From Ailurus styani (taxonomy: Eukaryota; Chordata; Mammalia; Carnivora; Ailuridae), in NCBI GenBank assembly GCA_002007465.1, contig LNAC01001831.1, forward strand, positions 1 to 64,000: a DNA stretch of 64,000 nt. The letters are read 5' to 3'. This document shows, piece by piece, positions 10,601 to 21,700 of the stretch (the first letter of the stretch is position 1; each line of letters begins with the position of its first letter). The position numbers were made by a program, and so were the translations under genes. Below the pieces are notes generated by a model that did no database searches, was not told the DNA's origin, and saw only the letters and a program-made list of their open reading frames with translations.

Positions 10601-11379
10601 AGCCATATCATTTGCACAAAGATGCTCCTAGTGCTCTTGTCACTTTGGATATGGCAAAGGTTTCAGGAGCCCTGCATCAGGAACTGGGGACAGAGATGTG
10701 TGTACAGTTTCTAACATCTCACAGTACTATTGTATCAACTAAAAATGTTGATTGGCACATTTCTGTCATTCACAAATCTTATGCTACAAAGTGCGACTCT
10801 TGTGTTACTGATGACATATTAGCTGGTATATTTTCATCCACATTGATCACAAGTTGTTTTTCTTTCTCTGAACCTGTCAACCAAAAATGAGTCACAACTG
10901 CTTCAGACTTACTAACAACACCCATACACACAAACTCCTCTTTTCCACTCAGCTCCCATGTTCCTCAGGCCTTCAGCTATCCCTCTGGCTCTCTAGGTCT
11001 GAACTTCATCTCCTTGTGTGTTTTTAGAGAAAACTGAGAATGGCCTTGCTATAATTTCCACTCTCCAAGGCCCATTTCTAGGGAGAAGTGGTAGATACTA
11101 AACCAGCATGAAATCCCTTCATCCTCCCTGCTCTCATCTCTGACTGTGGTTTCCATGTCCCATCAGCCTCAGTTAATCTCTTTAATATGACAACATGGTT
11201 ATTCTATTTCCTACAAATAAATATTTATCCAGCCTTTGTGTATTTGCATATAGAAGCTACTGCCATATTTTCTTTTCCTTCTGCAGAACTACTGAGGCCT
11301 TACCCAGGGTCACTGTTGACCTAATCAACCAAGTTAGGATTGGATGCATATTTCAATATATGACAACCTTTTTCTTTTT
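10601..11379. other. Non-genic spacer
   Basis: No gene recognised. An ATTTGCAT octamer occurs near 11244, but no V leader follows within 200 bp, so I do not treat it as a promoter. Confidence 0.4.
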
Positions 11380-11580
11380 CTTTTTTTTTAAAAAAAGATT
11401 TTATTTATTTATTTGACAGAGAGGTAGAGAGCACAAGTAGGTAGAGCGGCAGGCAGAGGGAGTGGAAGAAGCAGGCTCTCTGTGGAGCAGGGGGCCTGAT
11501 GCGGGACTCGATCCCAGGAGCCTGGAATAATTACCTGAGCCGAAGGCACCGACTTAACCCACTGAGCCACCCAGGTGCCC
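11380..11580 (-). mobile_element. CAN-SINE, minus strand
   Basis: Complete young-looking SINE: minus-strand head GGGCACCTGGGTGGCTCAG, tail AAATAAATAAAATCTTTTTTT. Confidence 0.95.
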
Positions 11581-12191
11581 TCTTTTTCTTATTCTTGAGG
11601 ATATTTTTTTCTAAGACTACCAGAACACCAACTTAGCCACACATACACATTTGCCCTAATCAGTGAATACTCATGCATTAGACTTTTTGAAAATAGAGAG
11701 TAGACACTCTCTTCTGGTCATCCTGAGGGAAGCATCAGGGAACCCTGGAAGCAAGGTGGGCGATGGTTGTGATGTGTGGATGCATGAGGCATGGAGGTGT
11801 CCGGTCAAACCCTGCCCTGTGCTTTTGAGACCCGAAGACCCACAGGGGTGGGGCTTGTGTCTGCTCAGATGAAAATGAACAGATGCCTCACACCCCTTAT
11901 GACTCAATGTCTGACTCAGTGGAATCACTATCAGAAGGAATTTGCAACCAAATTCTCCTTCCTTGTATAAATTTTATCTTTGTGCAAGAGAAGTTGCCTT
12001 CCAGACAAGTTCTTTGGCTCCAAGCTTCAGGATACTGGAATTTCTTACAGACAGCCTCCTCTGGAATGAATCTGCATGGAGAACACACTCAGACAGTGGA
12101 GAGAACTAATATGGATAGGGGACACTTGTCCCTATGCTTTTTCTCTACAAGAAAGTCTTCTGGATGGTACGTGGGGCATATTCTCATTCTC
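11581..12191. other. 5' flank of the fifth IGLV relic
   Basis: Non-repetitive DNA in which I looked for a V leader and did not find one. It ends at the compound microsatellite. Confidence 0.4.
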
Positions 12192-12193
12192 TG

Positions 12194-12278
<85 letters not shown>
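12192..12278. repeat. Compound (CT)n(CA)n microsatellite
   Basis: About 22 CT units run into about 20 CA units. The paralogous copy of this block at about 15998-16045 carries (CA)n at the matching place, so the repeat predates the tandem duplication. Confidence 0.97.
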
Positions 12279-12279
<1 letters not shown>

Positions 12280-12339
12280 CCCTCCTCTCTCTGAGTGTAT
12301 GGTGTCCTGGGCTCTGCAGTTTCCAGTCTTCTCTGTCTC

Positions 12340-12640
12340 TCCAGAAGTCAGGCTCAACCTGGGCTTACCCAGCTGGCTTCAGTGTCACAATCTCTACAAG
12401 GCAGAATCCACATCATCAGGAAACATCAGGGATATTGACTGTGACTAAGGTCTTGATTCCAGGGCAGCCAGGATGTGCCCTGAGCACCTGCTCTCCTGGG
12501 TCATGGCTGATGCTCAGGAATCCCACAGGGAGTCTCTGTTAATGGGGTCAGCTCAGCCCCCAACCATCTCAGGGCTCCAATCAGTGCTTGAAGCTGATCA
12601 GTACATTGATTCTGGGATAGCAGCCTCAGTGCTCAAGACC
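12340..12640 (+). pseudogene. IGLV pseudogene, IGLV1-like (copy 1 of a tandem pair)
   Basis: The V exon is recognised at nucleotide level. aggctcaacctgggcttacc aligns with the start of FR1. tcagtgtcacaatctc aligns with late FR1. accatctcagggctccaatc aligns with the FR3 TISGLQ segment, then gaagctgatcagtacattga. Gggatagcagcctcagtgctc at about 12615-12635 is the typical lambda-1 CDR3 end. No long frame survives because of insertions and deletions in every framework. A cacagtc heptamer-like site at about 12654 has no nonamer at 22-23 nt. No leader exon was found upstream; a microsatellite lies where the intron should be. Its downstream 460 bp are shared with the second copy at 16.4-16.9 kb. Confidence 0.75.
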
Positions 12641-13110
12641 CATGGAGATGTGACACAGTCACCTGCCTGTGCTCTCAGGGCTAGGCTGTCCCTCCCTCCT
12701 TTACCCCAGTGACATGGACAGCCTGGACCTCTGCTGAAAACTCTTCTGTACCAACCCAGTACCACAGGGCCTGTGACTTCAGGGACACAGTTCCCCTTTT
12801 CTCCACCTTTCCTTCACTTTCACGTGAGACCTTTGATAGGAAATTCTGGGTTGGAATGGACTTGAGTAATAGAAATTCATCTCTCTAGCCATTGGTGGCT
12901 GAGTGAACAATGGCTCTATCCCGAACAAGCTGGACACAAGGTATATGGACTACAGCTGTGCCTGCCCCTGAATCAAGTCTGACTCCTAATCACTCCATCC
13001 TGGAAGCTCTGTCTCTGGTAATTCCATCAGTGAGATGGCTCTGGGATTCATATTAACAGGCTCCTCATGGGGTTTCACTTGGCACCATATCCTGCTTTCC
13101 TGCTGGCAGG
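12641..13110. repeat. 3' flank shared with the second tandem copy
   Basis: This segment aligns with about 16400-16860 (for example taatagaaattcat and ggtaattccatca followed by gagatggctctg occur in both). The offset of about 3.77 kb is constant, so the duplicated unit includes V exon and 3' flank. Confidence 0.8.
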
Positions 13111-13257
13111 AAGAGACCCAGGATATAAAACCGATGATTAAAAATATACATATACACAGAATTAGAATAAAAATCAAGCTATATTAGTAAAAGTTCATAG
13201 ACTGTTATTGAACCAAGAATGGAAGTCATTCCCTTTGCATTGTTATTCCATTTATCA

Positions 13258-13453
13258 TTTTTTTAAAGATTTTATTTATTCACTTGGGCTATAGACAGAC
13301 AGAGAAGACATGCAGGGAGGGAGGCAGAGGGAGAGAGGGATAAGCAGGCTCCCCAGCGAATGGGAGCCTAACCTGGGGCTCGATACCAGGACCTGGAAAT
13401 CATGACCTGAGCCAAAGGCAGATGCTTAACCATCTGAACCACCCAGAGGTCCC
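13258..13453 (-). mobile_element. CAN-SINE, minus strand
   Basis: Diverged older copy with complete head and tail. It is absent from the paralogous block at 16.9 kb, so it inserted after, or outside, the duplication. Confidence 0.9.
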
Positions 13454-14097
13454 TGTCCCATCTATGATTTTAACCACAGTTTCCATCCATATTCTTCCTG
13501 CAATAAACACAGGTCTGGGAGAAGTATACCAGCAGCTTACTGCATCTTCACAACAACATTAGCATTGGGATGTAATCAGTTTGAATGAGGTGAATTCTGT
13601 GAAACATTAACATGCACCTATTTTATGTATGTTTTTGTTTCAGTGGTGACTAACACATGAACTATGTTACTGAAAACCTGTCAGAGCATCTATAGTTATC
13701 AGTCCTGCCCTCCTAGAACTTCTGGAAGGTTTGCCTTCTATGCTTTGGGGTGTATTGCACACATAGACTCACATGCCAGGACTCCTGCAGACTAGTGTCT
13801 GTGTGCTTGGAGGACAGATCCTAGGAGGGAATCACTGTCCACGGTGTGTACAGAACTGTTGTTTCAGGCAGGTGGAAAAAGTCACAGGTGACAAAGATTT
13901 TGTGTAACCCCTCTGGGAATGCACATAAGGGCTTCTACCCACAAAGTGGAGAGGAGTGCTTTCCATCTTGTCGGTGCTGCAGGAACATCAGAGGTGGAGA
14001 CCTTTGGAAATAGGGAAGAATCACATAGAAGGAAAGAACCATTATCTTGCTCATAGAGACCATATGTCTGTGGAGATCCATCATTTCTCCCTACTTA
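13454..14097. other. Non-genic; a short stretch resembles 2150-2210
   Basis: Around 13770-13840 the sequence (tcctgcagactagtgtctgt, then gggaatcactg) resembles 2158-2210 (ccctgcagacaagtgtcctg, then gcgaatcactg). This suggests a second, older duplication of IGLV-flanking DNA. No gene. Confidence 0.4.
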
Positions 14098-14113
14098 TTT
14101 TTTTATTTTTTAT

Positions 14114-14157
<44 letters not shown>

Positions 14158-14314
14158 GGCCAGGGGTACAGGTCTGTGAATCATCAGGCTTACACCTTTC
14201 ACAGCATTCACCAAAGCACAAACCCTCTCCAATGTACATTAACCATCCACCCTATCCCTACCCTCCCACCCCCCCAGTAACCCTCAGTTTCTTTTGTGAG
14301 ATTAGGAGTCTCTT

Positions 14315-14617
14315 CTTCTTCTTCTTTTTTTTTTTAAAGATTTTATTTATTTATTTGACACAGAGAGATTACAAGTAGGCAGAGACTGCTGTACNNNNNN
14401 NNNNNNNNNNNNNNNNNNNNNNNNNNNNNNNNNNNNNNNNNNNNNNNNNNNNNNNNNNNNNNNNNNNNNNNNNNNNNNNNNNNNNNNNNNNNNNNNNNNN
14501 NNNNNNNNNNNNNNNNNNNNNNNNNNNNNNNNNNNNNNNNNNNNNNNNNNNNNNNNNNNGAGATCATGACCTGAGCCGAAAGCAGAGGCTTTAACCCACT
14601 GAGCCACCCAGGCGCCC
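14315..14617 (-). mobile_element. CAN-SINE interrupted by an assembly gap
   Basis: The tail side and head side of one SINE flank 165 Ns. A perfect 16-bp target duplication, agattaggagtctctt, lies at 14299-14314 and 14618-14633. Roughly 120 bp of SINE are visible. A typical copy of about 190-200 bp would lack about 75-80 bp, so 165 Ns probably overstate the gap. Confidence 0.9.
14395..14559. other. Assembly gap, 165 Ns
   Basis: Continuous run of N within a SINE. Confidence 1.
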
Positions 14618-15590
14618 AGATTAGGAGTCTCTTATGGTTTGTCTCCTTCCCCATCCCATCTTGTTTCATTATTTTTCCCTCCCTACCCTCCAACCCCCCA
14701 CCCTGGCCCTCAATTTCTTCATATCAGAGAGATCATATGATAATTGTCTTTCACTGATTGACTTATTTCGCTCAGTATAATACCCTCCAGTTCCATCCAC
14801 ATCGTTGCAAACGCCAAGATTTCGTTTATTTTGATAGCTGCATAGTATTCCATTGTATATATATACCACTTCTTCTTTATCCATTCATCTGTTGATGAAC
14901 ATCTAGGTTCTTTCCATAGTTTGGCTATTGTGGACATTGCTGCTATAACCATTCGGGTGCATGTGCCCCTGAGGATCACTACCTTTGTATCTTTAGGGTA
15001 AATATCCAGTAGTCATTGCTCCATATTTAATCCTGGCCCAAGAGGAGTTTGTGTAGAGACAACATGTCAGTCCTGACCCATGATCAGCCAAGGGAGCTGT
15101 GGAAATTTTCATCCTGAGGAGTTTGAGTAGAGCACGAAGTCTGTCCTGAGGTGATGGGAGGACACATAAGGGGACACAAAGCCTGGACCTAATCAGGGGA
15201 CAGTGATCAGAGCAGTGGGTAGACAGGAGTCATGTCTAATGGACTCCATTCACAATTTCACCAGCTCCAGCCCAGGATCACCATGCAACCTGCATCCACC
15301 AGAGGGCACAGGTGCTCCCCAGTCATGCATCAGGGAGCTCCTGTCTCCCTGCCTCTTGCAGGTGCTCCTCTGTCATCCCGGGGTGAAGCCCTCTCAAACT
15401 TCTATGCTCTCTTTTGCTCTGCTGGATCCCAAGTTAGGTCAAAGGAGGGGCTTGCACAGCCTTAAAAAAACGGAAGATTTACAAGGAGACCCCCATCATC
15501 ACCCTGAGGATCGGGGGGGCACATAAGAAGTTTTGGTGGGCTCAAGCTGAGCTGTGGGGTTCAAGAAGCAGAGTCTGGGGTGTGTCTACC

Positions 15591-15997
15591 AGGTTGTGGG
15601 CTCCCCTGCTCCTCACCCTCATCACTCACTGCACAGGGTCTTTCCAAATATACTTTGGGAGCAAAATAACACCAGACATCTACCAGGTGAAATAACATAT
15701 TCTCAGCAACTAGGCAACATTTGCTTTAGGTCCTTCTTATGCCCTTCACTGGAGAGAGGTCAGATGAGAAAAAATGTACATATTTATGTCANTATGTCAC
15801 TGGACAAGATCTGGACTTTTGACTCAGTAAAGTATTAACAAGTCTGCTCTTATGCAAGTCCTAATGTACTAAATACATCCTCTTACAGGGAAATGGTCTT
15901 TGAGACAATTGACCTCTAAATCCAGAATCAGATTCATGAAGAACCATCTTACAGAAGAAGGCATAAGAGGCACAGTGGATCACTTGACTTCGTTTTT

Positions 15998-16045
<48 letters not shown>

Positions 16046-16400
16046 CGCTCTTCTCTCTCTGAATGTACAGAGTCCAGGACTCTGTAATTTCTGGGCTTCC
16101 CTGTCTATCCAGAAGGCAGGCTCAACCTGTGTTCACCCAGCTGTCCTCAGTGTCACAATCTCCAGGAGCCAGAGCCCCCACCAACAGGAAACCACAGGGA
16201 CGTCAAGTCCAATTGGGGTCTCATCACCAGGGCATCCAGGATGTGCTCTGAGCACCTGTTCTCCTAGGACAAGGCTGATGCTCAGGAATCCCAGGGGAGT
16301 CTCTGTCCCCATGGGCAGCTCAGTCCCTACCATCTCTGGACTCTGTCGGTACCTGAGGCTGATCAGTAGAGCGTCAGTGCTGCTCCCTTGGAGCTCAAGT
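15591..16400 (+). pseudogene. IGLV pseudogene, IGLV1-like (copy 2 of a tandem pair)
   Basis: Leader remnant at 15591-15636: the start codon is lost (aggttgtgggctcccctgct where atggcctgggctcc is expected) but the rest, ending in cactcactgcacag, is a clear IGLV leader. An IGLV-like 5'UTR (gctgtggggttcaagaagca) precedes it. The splice donor is gone. About 480 bp with a single N and a (CA)n repeat separate it from the V exon at about 16113-16400, which begins aggctcaacctgtgttcacc and includes tcagtgtcacaatctccagg. FR3 and CDR3 are only partly recognisable. No frame survives. It is the paralogue of the relic at 12.34 kb, with an offset of about 3.77 kb. The expected intron is about 100-130 bp, so the interval here is expanded. 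Confidence 0.75.
15998..16045. repeat. (CA)n microsatellite
   Basis: About 22-23 CA units immediately 5' of the V exon relic, at the position equivalent to 12192-12278. Confidence 0.97.
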
Positions 16401-16865
16401 CCTCCTACAGGGATGTAAGACACAAACTACCTGTGCTCTCAGGGTTGGGCCGTCAGTCCCTCTTCCAACCTAGTGATACCCCCAAAGAGGCTGAACCTCT
16501 GCTGAAACGTCTTCTGTCCCAACCCAGTGCCACAGGATCTCTGACCTAGGGCCACAGTTCCTATTATCTCTACATTTCCTTCAGTCGGATGTGAGAAATT
16601 TGACAGAATCTTCTGGGATCAGGTGGCCTTGGGTAATAGAAATTCATTCCTCTAGTCATGGATGAATGAATGATCATTTACTCTATCCTGAACATATTGG
16701 ACACAAGGCGTAGAGGCTAATGCTGTCCCCAACCTAGAAAGGAGGCTGACCCCAAACTGCTCTGTCCTGGAAGCTCTGTTTGTGTTTGGTAATTCCATCA
16801 TGGAGATGGCTCTGCAATCTGTAGGTAGAGGTTTCTCCTGGGGTCTCACAGGGTATCAAGTTGGA
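16401..16865. repeat. 3' flank of IGLV tandem copy 2
   Basis: Alignable with 12641-13110. Similarity ends where a poly-T run and an L1 3' end begin near 16870. Confidence 0.8.
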
Positions 16866-16867
16866 CT

Positions 16868-17070
16868 CTTCTTTTTTTTTTTACTTTTTTTTTTAATTCT
16901 TTCCCTCAGGGGTACAGGTCTGTGAATCATCAGGTTTACATCTTTCACCAAAGCACAAACCCTCCCCAATGTCTATAATCCAACCACCCTATCCCTACCC
17001 TCCCACCCCCCAGTAACCCTCAGTTTGTTTTGTGAGATTAGGAGTCTCTTATGGTTTGTGTCCTGAAGGT
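16868..17070 (-). mobile_element. L1 3'UTR, 5'-truncated, minus strand
   Basis: ggtacaggtctgtgaatcat, then aaccctcagtttgttttgtg, is the antisense 3'UTR of the same carnivore L1 family as at 14.1-15.0 kb, with a T-rich tract on its left. Confidence 0.85.
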
Positions 17071-17249
17071 AATTTCTAATGTAATATCTTTGGAATATTC
17101 TTATGAGACATTAAAAATTCTCCTGGGGAATCTAAAATCAATTCATATTTTCCATACTCCAAAGAGTAGCAGTATAAATAAGATTACTTGAATGTATTTA
17201 TAGACTCTGAAAGAAAAAACTACAAAATCAAATCTTTGAGGTGTGATAA

Positions 17250-17334
17250 TTTTTTTTTCATTTTTATTATTATTATTATTTGCCCCAGGGGTACAGGTCT
17301 GTGAATCATCAGGCTTACACCTTTCACAGCATTC
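17250..17334 (-). mobile_element. Very short L1 insertion with target duplication
   Basis: Only about 85 bp of L1 3' end (poly-T/TTA tract plus gtacaggtctgtgaatcatc) between direct repeats gaggtgtgataa at 17238-17249 and 17335-17346. Confidence 0.9.
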
Positions 17335-17750
17335 GAGGTGTGATAAATTATTGAGGAAACTATGGGTATGTGTCTCTATGTTTGAGCATACACATATATG
17401 TTTGTAAATTTATATACACTGATATATATATATATATATATGCTTGTAGATACTTATAGAAAAATATAATATGTGACATAAGTCAATATAAATGCTTAAA
17501 TACCTTATAACATTTATAATGACAGCTATATAAAATACATTATCTATATAGGCAAATCTAAACGATTATGTTTTTGTATATNCGATTATGTGTTTGTATA
17601 TTAAATATAATGATTATAGTTCTTTGATACTCTGCAAGTTTACCCATTGATATGTTTTATTAAACAATTGGAAGAATGGAGGAGTTAACCAAAATAGATT
17701 CCTCCCAAAAATACTTGCTTGAAACTAGTTAACTGTTTTATTTTTATTTT

Positions 17751-17954
17751 TTTAAAAGATTTTATTTATTTATTTATTTGACAGAGAGAGTGAAAGATAG
17801 TGAGAGAGCATGAGCAAGGAGAGCAGGCAGGGAGAGGGAGAAGCAGGCTCCCCACTGAGCAGGGAGCCCGGTGCGAAGCTCAGTCCCAGGACCCTGGGAC
17901 CATGGCCTGAGCCAAAAGCAGAGGCCTAACCAATTGGGCCACCCAGGTGCCCCT
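17751..17954 (-). mobile_element. CAN-SINE, minus strand
   Basis: Complete copy with head GGGGCACCTGGGTGGCCC on the minus strand and AAATAAATAAATAAAATC tail. Confidence 0.93.
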
Positions 17955-18171
17955 ACTGTTTTTTTTTTTAATAAAGCTCAGAAAGTCCTAGGTGCTGACA
18001 ACTGAAACTGCTCACATGGTATAGAACACATGACTCAATTTGACCTACTGAAAATGTCACATGTGAATACTAAACTGAGACCCAAATTTTAATAACATTC
18101 TACGTACTCTTCTATATGCCAGTCATCAAAAATCTTTGCAAGAGATCTCTTACTGATTAGAATTTGCTAAT

Positions 18172-18715
18172 CTATTTATTTATCTTTTATTTCTTTCTTT
18201 ATTTCTTATTTATTTTGGTGAAGCATGATGGGGCCCCAGACCCCATATACCATGTCTATATTTAATAGAAGTATAATCTCCCAAGCTAGCATACTCGGGG
18301 TATACATTCTGGTTTTATTGAATATTTAAATAAATATTTTACCATCATCTATGGAAATCTCTGCATCTGTATTATCTTTCTTTGCTTTTGATAAGACCCA
18401 CCCAGCCAACCCTCCACTATCAAAAGCTTCTGTAAAATAGGCTTTTCCTACAGGTTGAGGTGTCCTATATTTAATCTCTGAGGAGAGAGTTCACCTTCAT
18501 TAACATCAATCTCTTCTGACTTTTCATCAAAATCTTCCATCTCAACACCATCATCCATAAATTCTGCGTTAATTGAGATGACCATAAGACCCAAACATAC
18601 CCAAAAGCTTTGGAATGCATACTGATTACCTGTCTTGCGGGCCCGTTTTCAGCAGTGGCAGCTCAGATGTCCGAGGCATTGCCACTTGGTCCCTGCTCTT
18701 CTCCAGACCCATTTT
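18172..18715 (-). pseudogene. CLGN: Calmegin (CLGN) retrocopy, 5' part only, minus strand
   Basis: Calmegin is a testis-specific, calnexin-like endoplasmic reticulum chaperone. On the minus strand a start codon at 18620-18618 is followed, after a one-base deletion, by a signal peptide-like stretch ([16 protein letters not shown]). Next come [18 protein letters not shown], a frameshift, [17 protein letters not shown] and [19 protein letters not shown], all in family order and intronless. After a foreign or diverged block of about 60 bp, weaker similarity resumes near 18270-18217 (a WEI, then HHA segment). It ends in an A-rich tail (T-rich on + at 18172-18215). The acidic FMDDxVExEDF segment after the signal peptide distinguishes calmegin from calnexin. 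Frameshifts exclude function. Only the first fifth or so of the coding region is present. Confidence 0.8.
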
Positions 18716-21700
18716 GGAAACATTTTAATTGCAAGTTCAGTCTTATTAAATAAACTCATTTTGAGTTTTAGCTTATCCTTTTCTTAAGTTTTAGATGTTT
18801 TTCTTCCAGGAACATAATGTATATTTACTGCATATTTCCAAGTGATTAGATATTTCTCTTAGATATCTAGATATAGATAAATAATTTATTGCTTTTCTTA
18901 ACCACCTTTGTGCTAATTGTTGAATGAAATTCTTACTTTTAGGTTTTGTACTTCAAACTTGATCAATATCATCTGTTAGATAAAATGGTACACCCATGTG
19001 TTTAATACTGTGTAACTTTATAGGCATTTGTGCATGAACAAGAAAAATAAATTTCAACTCCTGCACATTGGATGCCAGAGCAGAAGTAGATCTGAGATTC
19101 TTGTGAAGAAATAACAAGTAATGAAAGAGCTGACTGGCCTTCTACTGGGTTAATGACACCTCCTCCCATGGCTGCTGGATGTCTCCAGGTTGAAGAGTAT
19201 ATAGCTCTCAATGTTGAGCATAGCATGTACCATCCTCCCGGAGGTATCCCATAGTTGCTTCTCCCCAGCTCATTGCCAGGCTTCTCTGCATTCATCACTT
19301 TAGCTGGAGTCAAATACTTCAAGTTTCTGGAACGTTCTATATGTCTATCCCTCTGCAAAATCTCTCCCAAACCTTGAGTCCTCCTCATTTGCCCACCCTG
19401 GATGAGAGCAGTTCCCCAATAGAGTGTTTTGTATAGGATTAATTCATTCTGGCTTTTCCTGGCTACATTCCCAAATTTCAGTGTAGAAACACGGTTCACA
19501 CTTGGCATGTGAAAGCTGGCATATTTGTCTCCCTTGACTTTCATCGAAATTTTCACAGGATTGTCATCTCCAGGCCTCACAGCTTTTTCAGCACCGCCAT
19601 CAAGAAAGAACAGCCAGAAATGATGAAAAAATATGTTTTGGTAAGAAGTATGTATGCTATCATCTAGAACCTGAGTGACCTCACTTCTAAAGTTTGGAAA
19701 GTTTTTTAAATCATTGAGCTAATGATTTCCACCTCTAATGAAAGCTCAAATTCCCACTTGAAATTCTCATTGGAATTTTACATCCTCAGTCCTTTCTGAT
19801 ATGTTAGGGCTAACTAATCATCTGCACAATCATCAAACATATGTATCAGTGTCTATTTGTTCACGGTCTCAGGCAGGGTTTGGCAAACAGCACATTACAC
19901 AGGCAGTCCTATCCAGTGGTTTCCAGCCAACTCCCACAAATGGAGGGGGACTTCCTGGTCCCTCTCACGAATCCCCCCTTCACCATGCAAACCCTCAAAT
20001 GGGGAAGTGCTGTCCTTAAGAACAATTGGAAACTTTGTCTTTATCTCAAATTATGGCTGATGATGCCTCTTTTCATTCTTTTCTATTTTTCCTTATTTCT
20101 CTTTCAAAGAATGACTGCCTATGTCAGTCCACTGGAGGAGATTATGTCCCCACACTTTAGCAAGCACCTGTGGTATCACTGCTCTTCCACAAGCAGAGGT
20201 GAGGGGTCCTTTCCCCACACTTTGTGGGAGCACTCATCTTTAAGTCAAGCAGCCTCAACCTTCCTCTTTCCCCTCTGTTAAGATGTCTGCGCTGGAAATG
20301 CCTCTTGACTTTGTCCTGTTGTTACTCAAATTCAGTGTCAGAGATTTAGTTTCCCACTCTTCTAGTTGAGAGCCTAGGGCATGCCTTAGAGGCCTTGCCC
20401 ATCTTGAGGCTGGAAAGGGCCCAGGCCTCAGGCATGAGAAGGATGTCCTGCCAGCCCAGAAAAGTGCAGGGTATGGAATGGGGCAAGAAGAACATGGGCT
20501 CCAGAATGGACTTTCTCTAGGCCTGATCTCTAAAGTGAAAGGATAGGCTTTAGACTCCCAGAAAGCAGAAAACCCCCTAGGAGAGGGTGTGGAAACAATC
20601 TGTTAAGGAGGTCATGGGTTAATTTTATTATTCAGATGTTTTCTAAACTGTTCGTTTTATGCTTGGCTTTTCAATTCATAATCAGTCTCCTCAGATAGAT
20701 GTTGTAGGTACTTGGAGACTAATTTGAAATTTTAACTTTTATTGATTTTTTTTCTTCCTGATTGTCCCCTTACTTTCCCATCCACTCAGACTCATCACTC
20801 AGCCCAGGGTTTCACTGGGCTCATGTGTTGCATTGACAGCCCAAGGATGGCAAGATGGAAAACTGAGGCAAGAGATCCAGGCTTTGTAGCTTTGGTGTCT
20901 CAAAATATACACATGACAAGGCACTGGTTTTTGCGGTTGCTTGTTTGGCTATTTTTCTAGAAAATCTGAATAGGTTAGAGAGGGAGCCGCACCAAATCTC
21001 TGTCATTCCCTGAAAGGACAATCTTTCATTTATAGGCCTTTGTGCTTTCTGATGATCTTCCCTGGCTCACCCCTACCTCTCTGCACTTGGCTACTTCTAG
21101 TCCATCTGGTCTTACCTCAGAAGCCACCACCTCTCAGAAGCCCTGTGAAATCCCATACCTCTGGATTAGGTGAATTTTCTGTGTGGTCTGGCAACATCTA
21201 GTTATTTGCCCATCCGAGTTCTTAGTAGACTGCATTCCAGGTTCACATTTAATTGGCAGTCTCCCCATGAGGTCTTAAGTTGCTTAGGCATATTTTTTGC
21301 TATTCACCATTGTGTTTCTTATCAATAAAATATATTCGTGCTCCATATATATTTGATGAATTAAAACAAATACATTGCATTTGATAAAAAGTCTGTTTCT
21401 TCTCCCTCCATTTTTATTTAGCAATAAAGATGTGGAAATGAAAGTTCCTATCCATTGATGTCTTAACAGACAAATGGTAAGTCTATTCAAATTAAAAACA
21501 CATCATGAAATATAATTAGGCCAAAGTGTTCACATCTAATGACTGGAGTAGATGGCTCATCTCCTGATGATTTAGAAAAAAATACCTGAGAATATTAGAT
21601 AAAAACCAAAGACAGAAACATGAATGTTTCAGTCTCATAATGTGTGTCTGTGTGTGAGATAAAGCTACATACACACAAAAAAGCACTTATAAGAAAGCTT

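Larger units (their letters stand above)
14098..15013 (-). mobile_element. L1 3' end (end of ORF2 plus 3'UTR), split by a SINE and a gap
   Basis: On the minus strand the 3' tail lies at 14098-14158 as a (TTA)n tract. The 3'UTR follows to about 14720. The C-terminus of ORF2 lies at about 14722-14979 with the well-known L1 motifs WYIYTMEYYAAIK and ILAFATMWMELEG. The copy is 5'-truncated near 15013. A SINE has inserted in the 3'UTR. The ORF2 end reads almost uninterrupted, so this is a fairly recent L1. Confidence 0.92.

Noticed and set aside
11244..11251. ATTTGCAT octamer as a V-gene promoter
   Set aside because: No leader exon follows within the expected distance.
12134..12542. Open frames with Ser-Leu and His-Thr repeats
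   Set aside because: They translate the (CT)n(CA)n microsatellite.
14719..14979. 86-codon frame with well-conserved protein-like text
   Set aside because: It is the C-terminal end of L1 ORF2 on the minus strand, not a host gene.
19002..19580. 192-codon open frame on the minus strand
   Set aside because: No recognisable domain or family, no start context or neighbouring exons; composition consistent with chance in a moderately GC-rich stretch.
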